A stretch of DNA of 20,229 nt from Phoronis ovalis (taxonomy: Eukaryota; Phoronida; Phoronidae): NCBI GenBank assembly GCA_028565635.1, contig JAOXYB010005345.1, positions 1 to 20,229 of the forward strand, in the 5' to 3' direction. This document shows, one piece after another, positions 10,801 to 18,890 of the stretch (the stretch's first letter is position 1; every line of letters starts with the position of its first letter). Made by a program: the position numbers and the translations under genes. The notes under the pieces are model-generated. The model saw only the letters and a program-made list of their open reading frames with translations. It made no database searches and was not told the origin of the DNA.

Positions 10801-13800
10801 AAGTGATCAAGCTTTAAATAAATTATGTGATATGGCATGCAGGGCCAATATGAACTCTGATGCTGTCAGTCTTTAAGTATTACCCTCTTCTGCTGCATCA
10901 GAGATGACATTTATTTATGGTATTATTCTATAGTAGCATTTAGGAGCTACTTTAAAAATCTACTTTCGCTTAGCATCTTTGTACATAAAATATTCTGTCT
11001 GATGCACAGTTCTTCCCCGTTTGTACACAGGAAAAAACAATAGAATAAAACATTCTTATTAATATACAACAACAACAAACTCCCTGTTTTTTGCTAATAA
11101 GAAATACAGTGACCGGGTACACTGCTGCACCATAACAAAGTGAATTAAAAACTTTTAGTATATTACTTTTTATCAATCACTAGGAGAAGCAGTGTACAAA
11201 GCAATAATCAAGTGTGTATGTAATCAACAAACCCATATTAAGGCAAATAAAATGACATTACAACATAATCAGTATGTAGGGTTAATAAACTCATTAAGTC
11301 CGCTTATAAAAAAAATTATTTCTACATAATGCAACAGATTTCAGTTCTGATTATAAGTTTTGAATACAATGCTCATAATGATTATAAAAAGTTCCATATT
11401 GGTAAAAGGATCAGAGCTATTTTGTCAGGAAATTGTAATGTGCTTAGTAGTTATAAAATTTAAAATGAGCATAACACTCTCCAATAAAAACACGGTTGTA
11501 TTTATTCAAAACAAATTCCTTTACAATATATAAGAAAGTACTTTTAATATACAACAAGCTATTATTTTGCATGTCCCTTGTCAATACAACAGAAAACAAT
11601 AGCCCTGTGTTTTTATAACATTTAGAGTATACACTTAGCCTTTTCTTTGAAAATGGTATTAAAACAGCCAGTATTTACAAAGAAGTTCTTAAATGCATTG
11701 AAATACATTCATTTGTTTTTTACCTGCTTTTTTCTAATCTACTGATTAACCCTAAAATGTAAAACTGTAAAATGGTTCATTTAGTTCTCAGAATTATGAA
11801 ATATTTTAATAAGAGCATGTTGCTGTTCAAAAATATATTTCATCAATGTTTGATTGAAAGTGGGAGTTTTTCAATTCCATGTATGTATCGTTTGATGTTG
11901 GCAAGTTCAAGAATGCGTCATGCAATCAGTTCAGTAAACCAGTGCAATTTTTTATTCATGATGGATTAGGAGACATGAATTAGATTTTTATCTCCTGCTT
12001 ATAAAGAAAGCCAGTTTTGATTGAACTGCTAATGTGGCTTGGAATATATTCCAAGATGTTACAATTTTTAGCGATAGTGCCACTATTTAATTCCAAGAAC
12101 TGTAGCAAAATAATTGGTATAATATGCTTTGATGAATGACATTTTTACCAATCAACATTTATCAGACAAAGCACTATGGAGGATTTTTTTAAAATAGTTG
12201 TTACTGAGGTGCGAAAAGTGTTGGAGTTAGGTTTAATGAAAAATGGTAAGAAAGGGTTATGCAACGTTATTTATAAAGGTTTTTGTGCTTCCTAAGTTAC
12301 CATGTTGCAGGATTATTTAGTTGCAGAAACTAAAGGTTAATTTTTAGCACAAACTTAAATTTTATGATGACCACAATTTGCCCAAAGCCAAAACAAACTA
12401 TGAAAGCATATGGGGTGAAATTTAATCGGGGTATGGCGAAAGGATTATAGTGTTCAGCTCTTTTAAACAATTTTGATAATCTATTGACAATTTTTGACAA
12501 AATTTGATATTCTTGAATATGATATCTTTGACATTTCTGCAAATATTCATTTTTGTTATAAAACAATGAATGAAGTATTTAAATGAATAAGAACCACAGA
12601 AGGTTATCATTAAAAAAAAAAGTATACATTCTTTGGAAGAATACTTTTCAGTTCAATTTGGAAAATGTTACAGCTACATATCCGATAATAATTTTGAGGT
12701 AATAAAAATATGAAAATAAAAAAGAACTACAAATTGAAAGTTTTTAAGAACTATTTTTTACAAAGTGTTCATTCTTGCCTGTTAAAAAATGCTTATGTTC
12801 CCAAATTGGCATGTAGGTTATACCATTGAACAGTTTGCCAGTTTACAAGTTTGCAGTTGAAACCCTAATTCTAGTTCCTATAATGTAAACCTTTGGCATG
12901 TCTTACAATGTAAACTTTACACATTTTCTTACTTCATAGGAATACCTGATGCCCCAACCAATGTAAGATTAAGCGTGGCCAGTGCGACATCATTAGTAGT
13001 TCGGTTTGATGAGCCAGACACCAATAACAGTGCAGTTGTTACAAAATATAAAGGTAAGTCTAGTCCAAAACCAAAACTGCCTAACATATTATATCCCTTG
13101 TATAAAAAAATTAGTTTCTTTGGAATACCTGGATTTACCCTAATGTATTAAAAAGATTTGTTCTACTACAATGTCGTTAAGGTGTCCAGCAATTGTGAGC
13201 CATTAAAAGAGTTATTCTGGAAATAACTGTTTGGTTCTGATGTTATATGTTACAATGTAGGTAACCTGACTGAGCATCCACTTGGGGATCTACTCTTTCA
13301 AAAGCCTATAGTAAGCTTAAATTTTAATTCATGTTTTTCATTTATTGTAAAACAGCAATAGTAGCACAATATTTCCTAGTTGATACTTATGGAAAGCCAA
13401 AATGGACAACAGGTTTACAAATTTATTCTAAATGTTTCAGTTGAATGGAGTATAAATGAAAACTTCACTCCGATTGTTGGTGACTACATGCTTGAAGATC
13501 TGAGACATTTGGAATACGAGATACCAAATTTACTACAGGGTACAAAATATTTTGTTCGTGTATTCGCTTGGAATATCAAAGGTTATGGTCCAGTAACCAT
13601 TACAAGCCCATCACATGCTACTCCTTCCAGTAAGTGTACTGTTATTATATTCCCAGATTATACAAATTATGCAATACAATTATGACTTCTAGTGTTGAAC
13701 CTAGGAATGAGGACCTGTCTTATTTTTAATTTTGTCTGCCTTGATATTGAATTTGCTGCTTTTATTTATTTTTGACAAGTGTAATCCTGTTTCAGATAAT

Positions 13801-16800
13801 GCCTTCTCTGTATAAATGTGCAACGAAACTATGTCTTAAAACAGTTTTTAATGTAAAAATTCCTTTAGAATCCATAATAATATGCATTAAGTCTCAAGTG
13901 TAAACTTAGTTTTCTAATTCTCCAGTTTTGTTTGACAAAAATGAGGCAGTATATTAATTTATTTTTAAAGTTGCTGGTGATTAATAAACTATTGTGTTCT
14001 AGGTTGGCGAGAGTTGGGTAATACTGTACCAAGAGCTTATGGCAAGTTAACACTTCTAGACGATTTATTTAGTGGTATAAAGGAAACTAGACCTGCTGAT
14101 GCTACAGAAATCAAAGGTATTGATATGCTAAAATTTTATATGTTTTGAATTATGTAATACTTGATAGAATTATGATCTGATTTGTCCAACTGGGTTACAG
14201 AGGAACTTGTGCGGCAAATTAATGTATTTTGTGCCCTGCTGTATTAATGAGTAAGATAAAGCTTTTAAAAAGGAGGTACCTGTTTGAGAATGTGTTTAAT
14301 CATCAAAATACTTTCTTCAGGTCTTGGAGATGACAAGAGCACTTCACCTAGTGGCTCACCTGTGTATCAGAGAAAAAGTTCATCACATAATATGAAACGC
14401 AGTATTAAAAGTTTATTTGCATCTGCACCAAAGTTTCAAAAGAATCTCAAAAGGTAAATGTTCCACTTGTCAAAGGACATTTTAGAAATACTATAAAATA
14501 AGAAAGCTTAGTTAATCTTGGAACAAATAAATTCTAAGCTCACAAACAAAATTTTTATTGTCATCAAGGCACTGTCATCAGGCCCAAATAAGGAAACAGC
14601 TTAAATATTAACTATCATTATTTTCATGGAGACTTTAAAAATTCATGCCTCTAACAAAATTGATATTACATTTTCTGCTTGTTGTCTATTTCAGTCGAGG
14701 GGTATATCTCGCTTGTCTACTTTACAATGAAGACAGAATTCTAGTCACAACAGAAGAAAACCTGCCAATCATAGAAGTGGATGAAAATTTTTCTAGCGTG
14801 AGTCTTCATGCAGATTTTCACTGGTTAATGAAAATAGCATGCACATGGGAAGATGTGAAGTTACTGAAGCAAGACATGGATAAAAGTTCTAGTGCCAGTA
14901 CAGTACATTTGAGAAGCAAACTGTTACAAGCTGCGGGAAATCTACAGGTACATAGCTTCAAAATAAGTAATCTATGATATCAGCAGTGAGATATATCCTA
15001 ATTTCTCATAAATACATTTTTAGTCCTTAATTGAAGTATAAGTTATATTATTGTATAATTATTGCAGATTTGTTTAAAGGGTGGCTATTTTAAATATTTT
15101 ATTGGACTACCTAAGTTTTAATCCAATCCAAAAATTAATTGTTGGTATGCAGTAAAAGAGTTTCTAATCCACCAGAGACTTTATTAAATCTGGACTTTAC
15201 TTAATAAAGTTGATGTAATGTCATTGCTTACTCACTTTTTGAACCTTTGTTTTTGGATTCTTTTTATTTTAAAACAATTTATCAGTTAGAATTAAGTAAT
15301 GTGAAAGCAAACCTTTGTTTTAATTTTGATTTTGTGAACTGAGTTTATACATAACGATGTGCGCAGTTGTGTTTCCAGATGTAGCATTTGATGTCCCACC
15401 GAGTACAGAAATCTTGACATCTACAAAGATTGCCAAAAACTAATCTGCTCACAACAAAAATGTATAATTAGCAAGTTAAATTTGTGCTATGTACTACATA
15501 TAGTGATTTCCTTTTCATCTTCCAGTCATCACTTGGAATTCAAGATTTAGGACAGTTTTACTACAAACCCATAAAAGACAGTAATGGCTCTATAGTGCTT
15601 ACTACTGTGACTTATATAAAAGACCCTAAAATGGTCAGCAGTGCTTCAGTAAAGTGGATGCCTCTTGGAAAAATCCAAAGAAAAGTTTCATCTTGCAATG
15701 ATTTGATGTCCGCCCCTGACATGCTAGTCGTGCAAATATCGGTGAGTTTATCTTTTGTATTTAATGTAATAGTCAATTAAAAATTAACTGTAATTTGAAA
15801 AAGAAATAAGTTACTAGGATTGAACTAGGAATTTAGCCATTAATTCAGAAATTTTCAAGATGTATATCTTTTGGAAATGTCACTTTTTGTCACCAGTCAA
15901 TTAAAGGCCGATAAAGTTCCAAGGACTGTGTCAAAAGTTTAAGAATTATCTAAAGATGACTAAAAATCAATGGTTGTGTTGTTCAACTTTCTAAAATTAG
16001 TATACTGACTGAAGATTGTATCTAATGAATTATGTATAAAAATGTTGAATGTCCCCCGAGTTTTTAATCTTTGTGCTGTAGGACATGATACTTTATCATC
16101 AAGTTAGTACAATACCATTACCGCGTGGTCTCTACCTGGGTTATCTCAAATTGCGAAGCACAGTAGATCTTATTCGAGTCATTGTGCAGGAAAAACGTCC
16201 CAACATATTACCATATACAAAAATACGAGATTGTCCCAATGTGTCCAAAGAGGAATGGCAATGGGTAAAAGCTTTAAGTGAAAATGACATCAATGAAATA
16301 CCAACAAGTTGCCAAGCAGACTTTCAAGAGTTATTAATTGCAGCTAGTAAAAGATTGTTAACACATTTAGGTAAATTTTAATTTATTTAATGTGCGATAT
16401 AATTTTCAATATAATCAAGTTCAGTTATTAACTATACAGAACAAAAAATTAAGCTTGCAATCATTTCGTTATCAGTTGTGATCTTTGACCTAGAATTAAT
16501 ATTTAATTCTAGATTACTGATAAACATGAAAATATAAAATATTAAATAATGCGTATCAAAAATTGCACGGAAGCAGCTCTTGATTGGTTAATAAGTCAAT
16601 TATGTGTAGTCGGTCATGCAATAAGCAATTTATTAAATGTTACATACTTTTTAACAAAATTTCAATTTTAGATGTGAGTGATGTAGACTCTGTCGGACAT
16701 CGCATTTATGACCTTGAGGTGCTAGAGTTTGGGAATGGCGTGAATTTCATCTTGTTGATGCCCCCAGCAGAATCGGTATGCAGTGTGCCCTGCCACAGTG

Positions 16801-18159
16801 AGGAAATTACTGAACGACAAGATTGTCTAGCACTTCCTGTACAAGTCTTTGAAATGAGTGAGTAATATGTGCATTCATTTAGGATTACTCTAGCTATATA
16901 ATTACCATAGTCATTCTAAAAAAAATCTGTTTTTATCTTTATTTATTAACTATAGATCACATTGGTAAAATTCTATTTTTATGCAAATATCTCTGCTAGC
17001 CATTTTATGTATATATAAGTACTCTAAGGACAAACAAGAAATACTAACTTTACTTGATTTATTTCTTCTATAACTGTAATGCAGACATGCTAATATTAAT
17101 TTCTTTTTGCAGTTCATATGTGCACGTACCAGTATGATTTCATCAGTCGATATTCACGCCTCTCTTCCATATTAGAAATGGACATTCATTTAGCACAGCA
17201 GGCTCAGAGACAAGCATTTTCTAGTGATGAGCTAGCCCTTGCTAAAGATCGTTTAGAACAATTATCACAATTTCAAAACTCTCTAGACGAAGCGTGGCGT
17301 GGCATGAGATGGACAATGGATATAATAACAAATGCGAGAGATAAAAACTTAAAAGGAGGCGTTTCATTAAGTGTACTGTATGCACCAATGAGTCCAAATG
17401 ATTCTCCTTCAACATCAAGAAAAGATGCTGATTCAGATATTCTTTCGGAACATAGTGATACAGGATATCAGAGTGACAGGAGTTCAACGTCAACAAGTAT
17501 TCACGATCATAGTCAATTTAAGCTCGGACCACCGAATGGATATATGTCAGATGTTAATTGTAATACGACAAAAGAAAAATTATGTGCTCGTGTTGGTAAT
17601 AACAACCACTCTGGGATATTAAGAGTGTATGCTGCATATGAAACAGGTAACCTTTGGTGAAAACCCCTTAATAGTTACATTTTAATATTAAATAAATCTT
17701 ACTAATATATCAATTATTTGAAAAAAAAATATATTAATGGAGGCTCTTAATGGAATATTTTAATAGTAAAAATTTAATAATTTTCATTGCAAAAAAATTC
17801 TATTAGCAGAATATTACACAGATGATAATAATATTTTAAATTTTTTTTTAGGTCTTGCCAAGGGCACTAGCGTTAAACTTCATGTTACATTGAAAACCAC
17901 ATCGAGAGAAGTTATTAACTTAGTAATTCAACAGTTAAACAAAGCAGTTTGCTTGAAAGGACTAGAGGGACCCGTGTACAGTGATGATCAGTTAGACGAA
18001 TTTTGTCTTGTTGCTGTATTAGGAGCAAGAGAAAGGGTGTTCAGAGATGATTATCAACCATTACAATTACAAAATCCATGGACAAAAGGACGTTTATTTG
18101 TACGTCATAAACATAATTTATTTGCTGCCATTGAGCAGGTTCAATCAACAACAGTGTAG
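4589..18159 (+). CDS. wake: Wide awake / ANKFN1 (Nmf9)-like protein, 14-exon gene
   Basis: Fourteen exons splice in one frame (4589-4854, 6803-6906, 7254-7366, 10430-10508, 12940-13053, 13441-13629, 14003-14116, 14321-14453, 14695-14947, 15526-15741, 16082-16370, 16672-16857, 17113-17646, 17852-18159). Together they make 2898 nt, or 965 residues plus TAG. Order of parts: basic Ser/Thr-rich N-terminus (1-88), one ankyrin repeat (about 91-122), helical linker, FN3 (about 189-288), polybasic linker, family core (about 372-775) with GLYLGYLKL at 543-551, Ser/Asp-rich linker (about 778-819) and RA domain (about 853-957). This order is specific to Wide awake/Nmf9/ANKFN1. Known for the family: the fly protein promotes sleep onset downstream of the clock via the GABA-A receptor Rdl and is also described as banderuola, acting in polarity with Discs large. 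It is expected to be a cytoplasmic, membrane-associated adaptor; no signal peptide or membrane segment is seen. Only one ankyrin repeat is found, so further 5' coding exons may lie upstream or have been missed. Confidence 0.93.
4855..6802 (+). other. wake: wake intron 1
   Basis: A GT..AG intron of 1948 nt, phase 2. I looked for a phase 2-2 exon that would supply an earlier ankyrin repeat and found none. The region holds short ATC/CAT repeats near 5419-5442 and otherwise unremarkable AT-rich DNA. The 65-codon ORF at 5195-5392 is judged spurious. Confidence 0.75.
6803..6906 (+). CDS. wake: wake exon 2: ankyrin repeat
   Basis: The acceptor is TTTTTTCCAG and the donor is C|GTGGGT; phase 2 in, phase 1 out. 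It encodes one near-complete ankyrin repeat: NNEDLTPLDVAVMTNHVPMA, then KMLLSHGAKEN. The TPL-x-x-A turn and first helix and the MLL-x-x-GA end of the second helix are all present. The LDVAV wording in place of the usual LHLAA is typical of ANKFN1/Wide awake. A competing donor at GG|GTGTTA would be phase 2 and would need the weaker TGAG acceptor at 7256-7257, so it is judged less likely. Confidence 0.88.
6907..7253 (+). other. wake: wake intron 2
   Basis: A 347-nt phase 1 intron ending in a poly-T tract and TAG. Nothing else is recognised in it. Confidence 0.8.
7254..7366 (+). CDS. wake: wake exon 3: post-ankyrin helical linker
   Basis: The acceptor is a poly-T tract followed by TAG, and the donor is AAG|GTAAGT, a near-perfect site. 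Phase 1 in, phase 0 out. The product reads SDGAILVSKLDQLVCDAEKK and continues to SSQIK. This is an amphipathic helix-forming stretch like the linker that follows the ankyrin repeats in this family. The exon is open in only one of three frames, the one that matches exon 2. Confidence 0.85.
9673..9680 (+). promoter_or_regulatory. Possible TATA box for an internal wake promoter
   Basis: TATATAAA lies 53 bases before the ATG at 9734, a workable distance for a start site near 9705 and a short leader. TATA-like strings are common in DNA this AT-rich, so this is weak on its own and is listed only because of the candidate first exon behind it. Confidence 0.25.
9734..9784 (+). CDS. wake: Candidate alternative first exon of wake
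   Basis: The ATG sits in a good context (AACATGG) and opens MDARHQRHSCPSFSNTG, ending at a strong donor GGG|GTAGGT in phase 0. That is the phase needed to join 10257 or 10430. An in-frame TAA at 9710-9712 lies upstream and a TATATAAA is found at 9673-9680, so it could be a short first exon driven by an internal promoter. The product would be 821 aa (829 with the microexon) and would lack the ankyrin repeat and the basic N-terminus. Alternatively, part of it (9752-9784, after the CAG at 9749-9751) could be an internal 33-nt cassette exon. No transcript evidence is available here. Confidence 0.4.
9843..10048. repeat. TTAA-ended 10-bp inverted repeat pair
   Basis: TTAACTCCTG at 9843-9852 is matched by CAGGAGTTAA at 10039-10048. 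A TTAA at each outer end followed by a short inverted repeat is the layout of piggyBac-type MITEs. The arms do not extend beyond 10 bp, so chance is a real alternative. Confidence 0.25.
10022..10041. repeat. Short perfect hairpin in intron 3
   Basis: CTGGGACA and TGTCCCAG pair over 8 bp around a CTTT loop. The stem is GC-rich in an AT-rich intron and sits just inside a GGAG-TTAA that could be the end of a TTAA-inserting element. Confidence 0.6.
10257..10280 (+). CDS. wake: Candidate 24-nt microexon of wake
   Basis: A CTTTTCAG acceptor and a GAG|GTAGGT donor bound 24 nt encoding DRMSIIWE, phase 0 on both sides. Inclusion or skipping leaves the frame intact between exon 3 (or the alternative first exon) and exon 4. 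Both splice sites are good for so small a block. Residue conservation cannot be judged from the window, so it could be a chance pair of sites. Confidence 0.35.
10430..10508 (+). CDS. wake: wake exon 4: conserved WEFRHRLLKRMKAGY segment
   Basis: Encodes ENERNLSHWEFRHRLLKRMK followed by AGYDYA, the aromatic and basic helix that precedes FN3 in Wide awake/ANKFN1. Phase 0 in, phase 1 out, with donor A|GTGAGT. The acceptor is TAGGAG, a tandem NAGNAG site: splicing at the second AG would start the exon at 10433 and drop one Glu. Confidence 0.9.
10509..12939 (+). other. wake: wake intron 4
   Basis: A phase 1 intron of 2431 nt separating the WEFRHRLLKRM segment from FN3. It is AT-rich. Short ORFs on both strands (for example 10970-11176 -, 11772-11969 +) have no recognisable content. 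A CAA microsatellite-like run lies near 11067-11081. Confidence 0.75.
12940..13053 (+). CDS. wake: wake exon 5: first half of FN3 domain
   Basis: The acceptor is TTCATAG and the donor is G|GTAAGT; phase 1 on both sides. The product starts RIPDAPTNVRLSVASATSLV and runs to TKYK. The P-x-AP-x-NV opening and the following strands are the standard start of a fibronectin type III domain. The usual strand-B Trp is replaced by Phe (VVRFDEP). Confidence 0.92.
13054..13440 (+). other. wake: wake intron 5
   Basis: A 387-nt phase 1 intron splitting the FN3 domain between strands B and C. Nothing else is recognised. Confidence 0.85.
13441..13629 (+). CDS. wake: wake exon 6: second half of FN3 domain
   Basis: The acceptor is ATGTTTCAG and the donor is A|GTAAGT; phase 1 on both sides. 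It encodes VEWS (strand C) and the stretch LLQGTKYFVRVFAWNIKGYG, which has the FN3 tyrosine corner (GT-x-Y-x-V-x-V) and the A-x-N-x-x-G-x-G loop. Together with exon 5 this gives about 100 residues, the normal FN3 length. An apparent ATG upstream at 13380 is intronic. Confidence 0.94.
13630..14002 (+). other. wake: wake intron 6
   Basis: A 373-nt phase 1 intron at the end of the FN3 domain. Nothing else is recognised. Confidence 0.85.
14003..14116 (+). CDS. wake: wake exon 7: post-FN3 linker
   Basis: Joins exon 6 to give SSWRELGNTVPRAYGKLTLL and then DDLFSGIKETRPADATEIK. The SSWRE start directly after FN3 is a family feature. Phase 1 on both sides. The acceptor is TGTTCTAG. The donor G|GTATTG is weaker than most in this gene. 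Confidence 0.88.
14321..14453 (+). CDS. wake: wake exon 8: Ser-rich, polybasic linker
   Basis: The acceptor is CTTTCTTCAG and the donor is AG|GTAAAT; phase 1 in, phase 2 out. The product contains STSPSGSPVYQRKSSSHNMK followed by RSIKSLFASAPKFQKNLKR. It is Ser- and Lys/Arg-rich with no fold visible. Such a basic stretch could bind phospholipid or be phosphorylated, which is inference only. Confidence 0.88.
14695..14947 (+). CDS. wake: wake exon 9: start of the family-specific core
   Basis: The acceptor is TCTATTTCAG and the donor is CAG|GTACAT; phase 2 in, phase 0 out. Encodes SRGVYLACLLYNEDRILVTT and continues through LPIIEVDENFSS, HWLMKIACTWEDVKLL and LRSKLLQAAGNLQ. This matches the highly conserved region after FN3 in ANKFN1/Wide awake. 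It has no named fold. ATGs in the preceding intron (14646) are not needed to start it. Confidence 0.93.
14948..15525 (+). other. wake: wake intron 9
   Basis: A 578-nt phase 0 intron. It contains a perfect 10-bp inverted repeat, ACTTTATTAA (15178-15187) and TTAATAAAGT (15201-15210), which is AT-only in its core and could be chance. Confidence 0.8.
15526..15741 (+). CDS. wake: wake exon 10: family core
   Basis: Phase 0 on both sides, 72 codons. The acceptor is ATCTTCCAG and the donor is TCG|GTGAGT. The product runs from SSLGIQDLGQFYYKPIKDSN through VKWMPLGKIQRKVSS to MLVVQIS. It is part of the conserved core between FN3 and RA. No catalytic motif is evident. Confidence 0.92.
15742..16081 (+). 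other. wake: wake intron 10
   Basis: A 340-nt phase 0 intron. Nothing else is recognised. Confidence 0.85.
16082..16370 (+). CDS. wake: wake exon 11: GLYLGYLKL core motif
   Basis: The acceptor is GTGCTGTAG and the donor is G|GTAAAT; phase 0 in, phase 1 out. Encodes PLPRGLYLGYLKLRSTVDLI and then VIVQEKRPNILPY. GLYLGYLK is the signature motif described for the Nmf9 family, and it is fully conserved here (residues 543-550, followed by L551). The C-terminal part (FQELLIAASKRLLTHLG) looks helical. Confidence 0.95.
16371..16671 (+). other. wake: wake intron 11
   Basis: A 301-nt phase 1 intron. Nothing else is recognised. Confidence 0.85.
16672..16857 (+). CDS. wake: wake exon 12: family core
   Basis: The acceptor is CAATTTTAG and the donor is A|GTGAGT; phase 1 on both sides. 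Encodes DVSDVDSVGHRIYDLEVLEF, then GVNFILLMPPAESVC and LALPVQVFEM. The HRIYDLEVLE and V-x-FILL-x-PP pieces are conserved family wording. Upstream ATGs, including 16584, fall in the intron. Confidence 0.92.
17113..17646 (+). CDS. wake: wake exon 13: helical segment, Ser/Asp-rich linker, start of RA domain
   Basis: This is the largest exon (534 nt), phase 1 on both sides. It starts IHMCTYQYDFISRYSRLSSI. A helical stretch, LAQQAQRQAFSSDELALAKD through SLDEAWRGMRWTMDII (about residues 712-757), is followed by a low-complexity Ser/Thr/Asp linker (about 778-819, including SEHSDTGYQSDRSSTSTS). That linker is a likely disordered and phosphorylated region. The exon ends with GILRVYAAYETG, the first strand of the RA domain. 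The acceptor is TTTTTGCAG; the donor G|GTAACC is weak at +5/+6. Confidence 0.94.
17852..18159 (+). CDS. wake: wake exon 14: RA domain and C-terminus
   Basis: The acceptor is a TTTTTTTTTAG tract; phase 1 in, ending at TAG 18157-18159. Encodes GLAKGTSVKLHVTLKTTSRE, VINLVIQQLNKAV, DQLDEFCLVAVLGARERVFR and LQNPWTKGRLFVRHKH. This is the ubiquitin-like Ras-association fold (strands, the REVI..VI-QQL helix and the L-x-x-PW turn). The protein stops soon after the domain with QSTTV, whose last residues fit a class I PDZ ligand (S/T at -2, V at 0). GTTCAA at 18139 is a poor donor, so this is taken as the last exon. Confidence 0.95.
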
Positions 18160-18890
18160 TTTATCTATAAAATCTCTTGCACAAAACCTGCGTCTTTTCA
18201 TGTTGTATGGATGGTGTTTCCCATGAATTGTTCAGTTGATTATCTTTTAATGGAAGAAAATGGCATCTGTGATCGAATGGGTTTATACAGTACTTTACAT
18301 TTCAATTGGGAACATTTTTAACATTGTGATACAAATATATTTGTTATTGTTTGCTAACTATTAGATGTATAGTTACGGCACATTCTGGGTTTGTGATATT
18401 TTCTGAATTAATTCTACATAGTTATGTTCTGTACATAAAAAAGGCTAAAAAATTCATCATCACGTTGTGACATGAATCAAAAGATGACCCATGCTATGGT
18501 CTTGTGCATATGGTTCTTTGCATTTATTTAGTACATGTTCAAATGTCCAGTAAGTCTGTAATAACATCAAAAACTATTGAGCATAATAGAAAAAATATAT
18601 TAGATCCAGAGCAAAGCAAAATACAATATGTACTATGTGACAACAATGTGGCATTTTGATGTCTTAAATATTTTCTAAAGTTAAATGAAGAAGGCTTTCA
18701 TTTCAGATCTTTTAAGACTGGCATCATCATTTCTTACAAGTAGAATTCCATGTAAACATACAAAGTTTGGCAATTTGATTTCATACGTCATAATTAGACT
18801 CGATAGACTAAAAATAGTTTGTTCAACCAGAAATAATCAAAATGTAAATGTATTCAAAATATTTAAATAAACATGTGATCTGTTACATTA
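18160..18890 (+). other. wake: wake 3' UTR (end approximate)
   Basis: Runs from the stop codon to a cleavage site expected 10-30 bases after the AATAAA at 18866. It is AT-rich, with a TGTACATA at 18430-18437 that fits the Pumilio site UGUANAUA, and an ATTTATTTA at about 18521-18529 of the AU-rich type. The ORF at 18685-18870 is a chance reading in UTR. Confidence 0.6.
18866..18871 (+). terminator. Poly(A) signal of wake
   Basis: This is the first canonical AATAAA after the stop codon, about 700 bases downstream. A second AATAAA lies at 19425-19430 and could give a longer 3' UTR of about 1.3 kb. Confidence 0.55.

Noticed and set aside
13380-13440. ATG-initiated extension of exon 6 into the preceding intron.
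   Set aside because: The acceptor TTTCAG at 13435-13440 joins exon 5 in phase to restore the FN3 strand C (YK|VEWS); the upstream reading is intronic.
15178-15210. 10-bp perfect inverted repeat ACTTTATTAA / TTAATAAAGT in intron 9.
   Set aside because: Almost entirely A/T; pairs like this are expected by chance in this composition and nothing flanks it that suggests an element.
17242-17496. Minus-strand ORF and a + strand overlapping ORF (17398-17622) inside exon 13.
   Set aside because: Both are alternative-frame shadows of the strongly family-matched exon 13.
18685-18870. 61-codon ORF in the 3' UTR.
   Set aside because: Lies after the stop codon and before the poly(A) signal, with no recognisable content.
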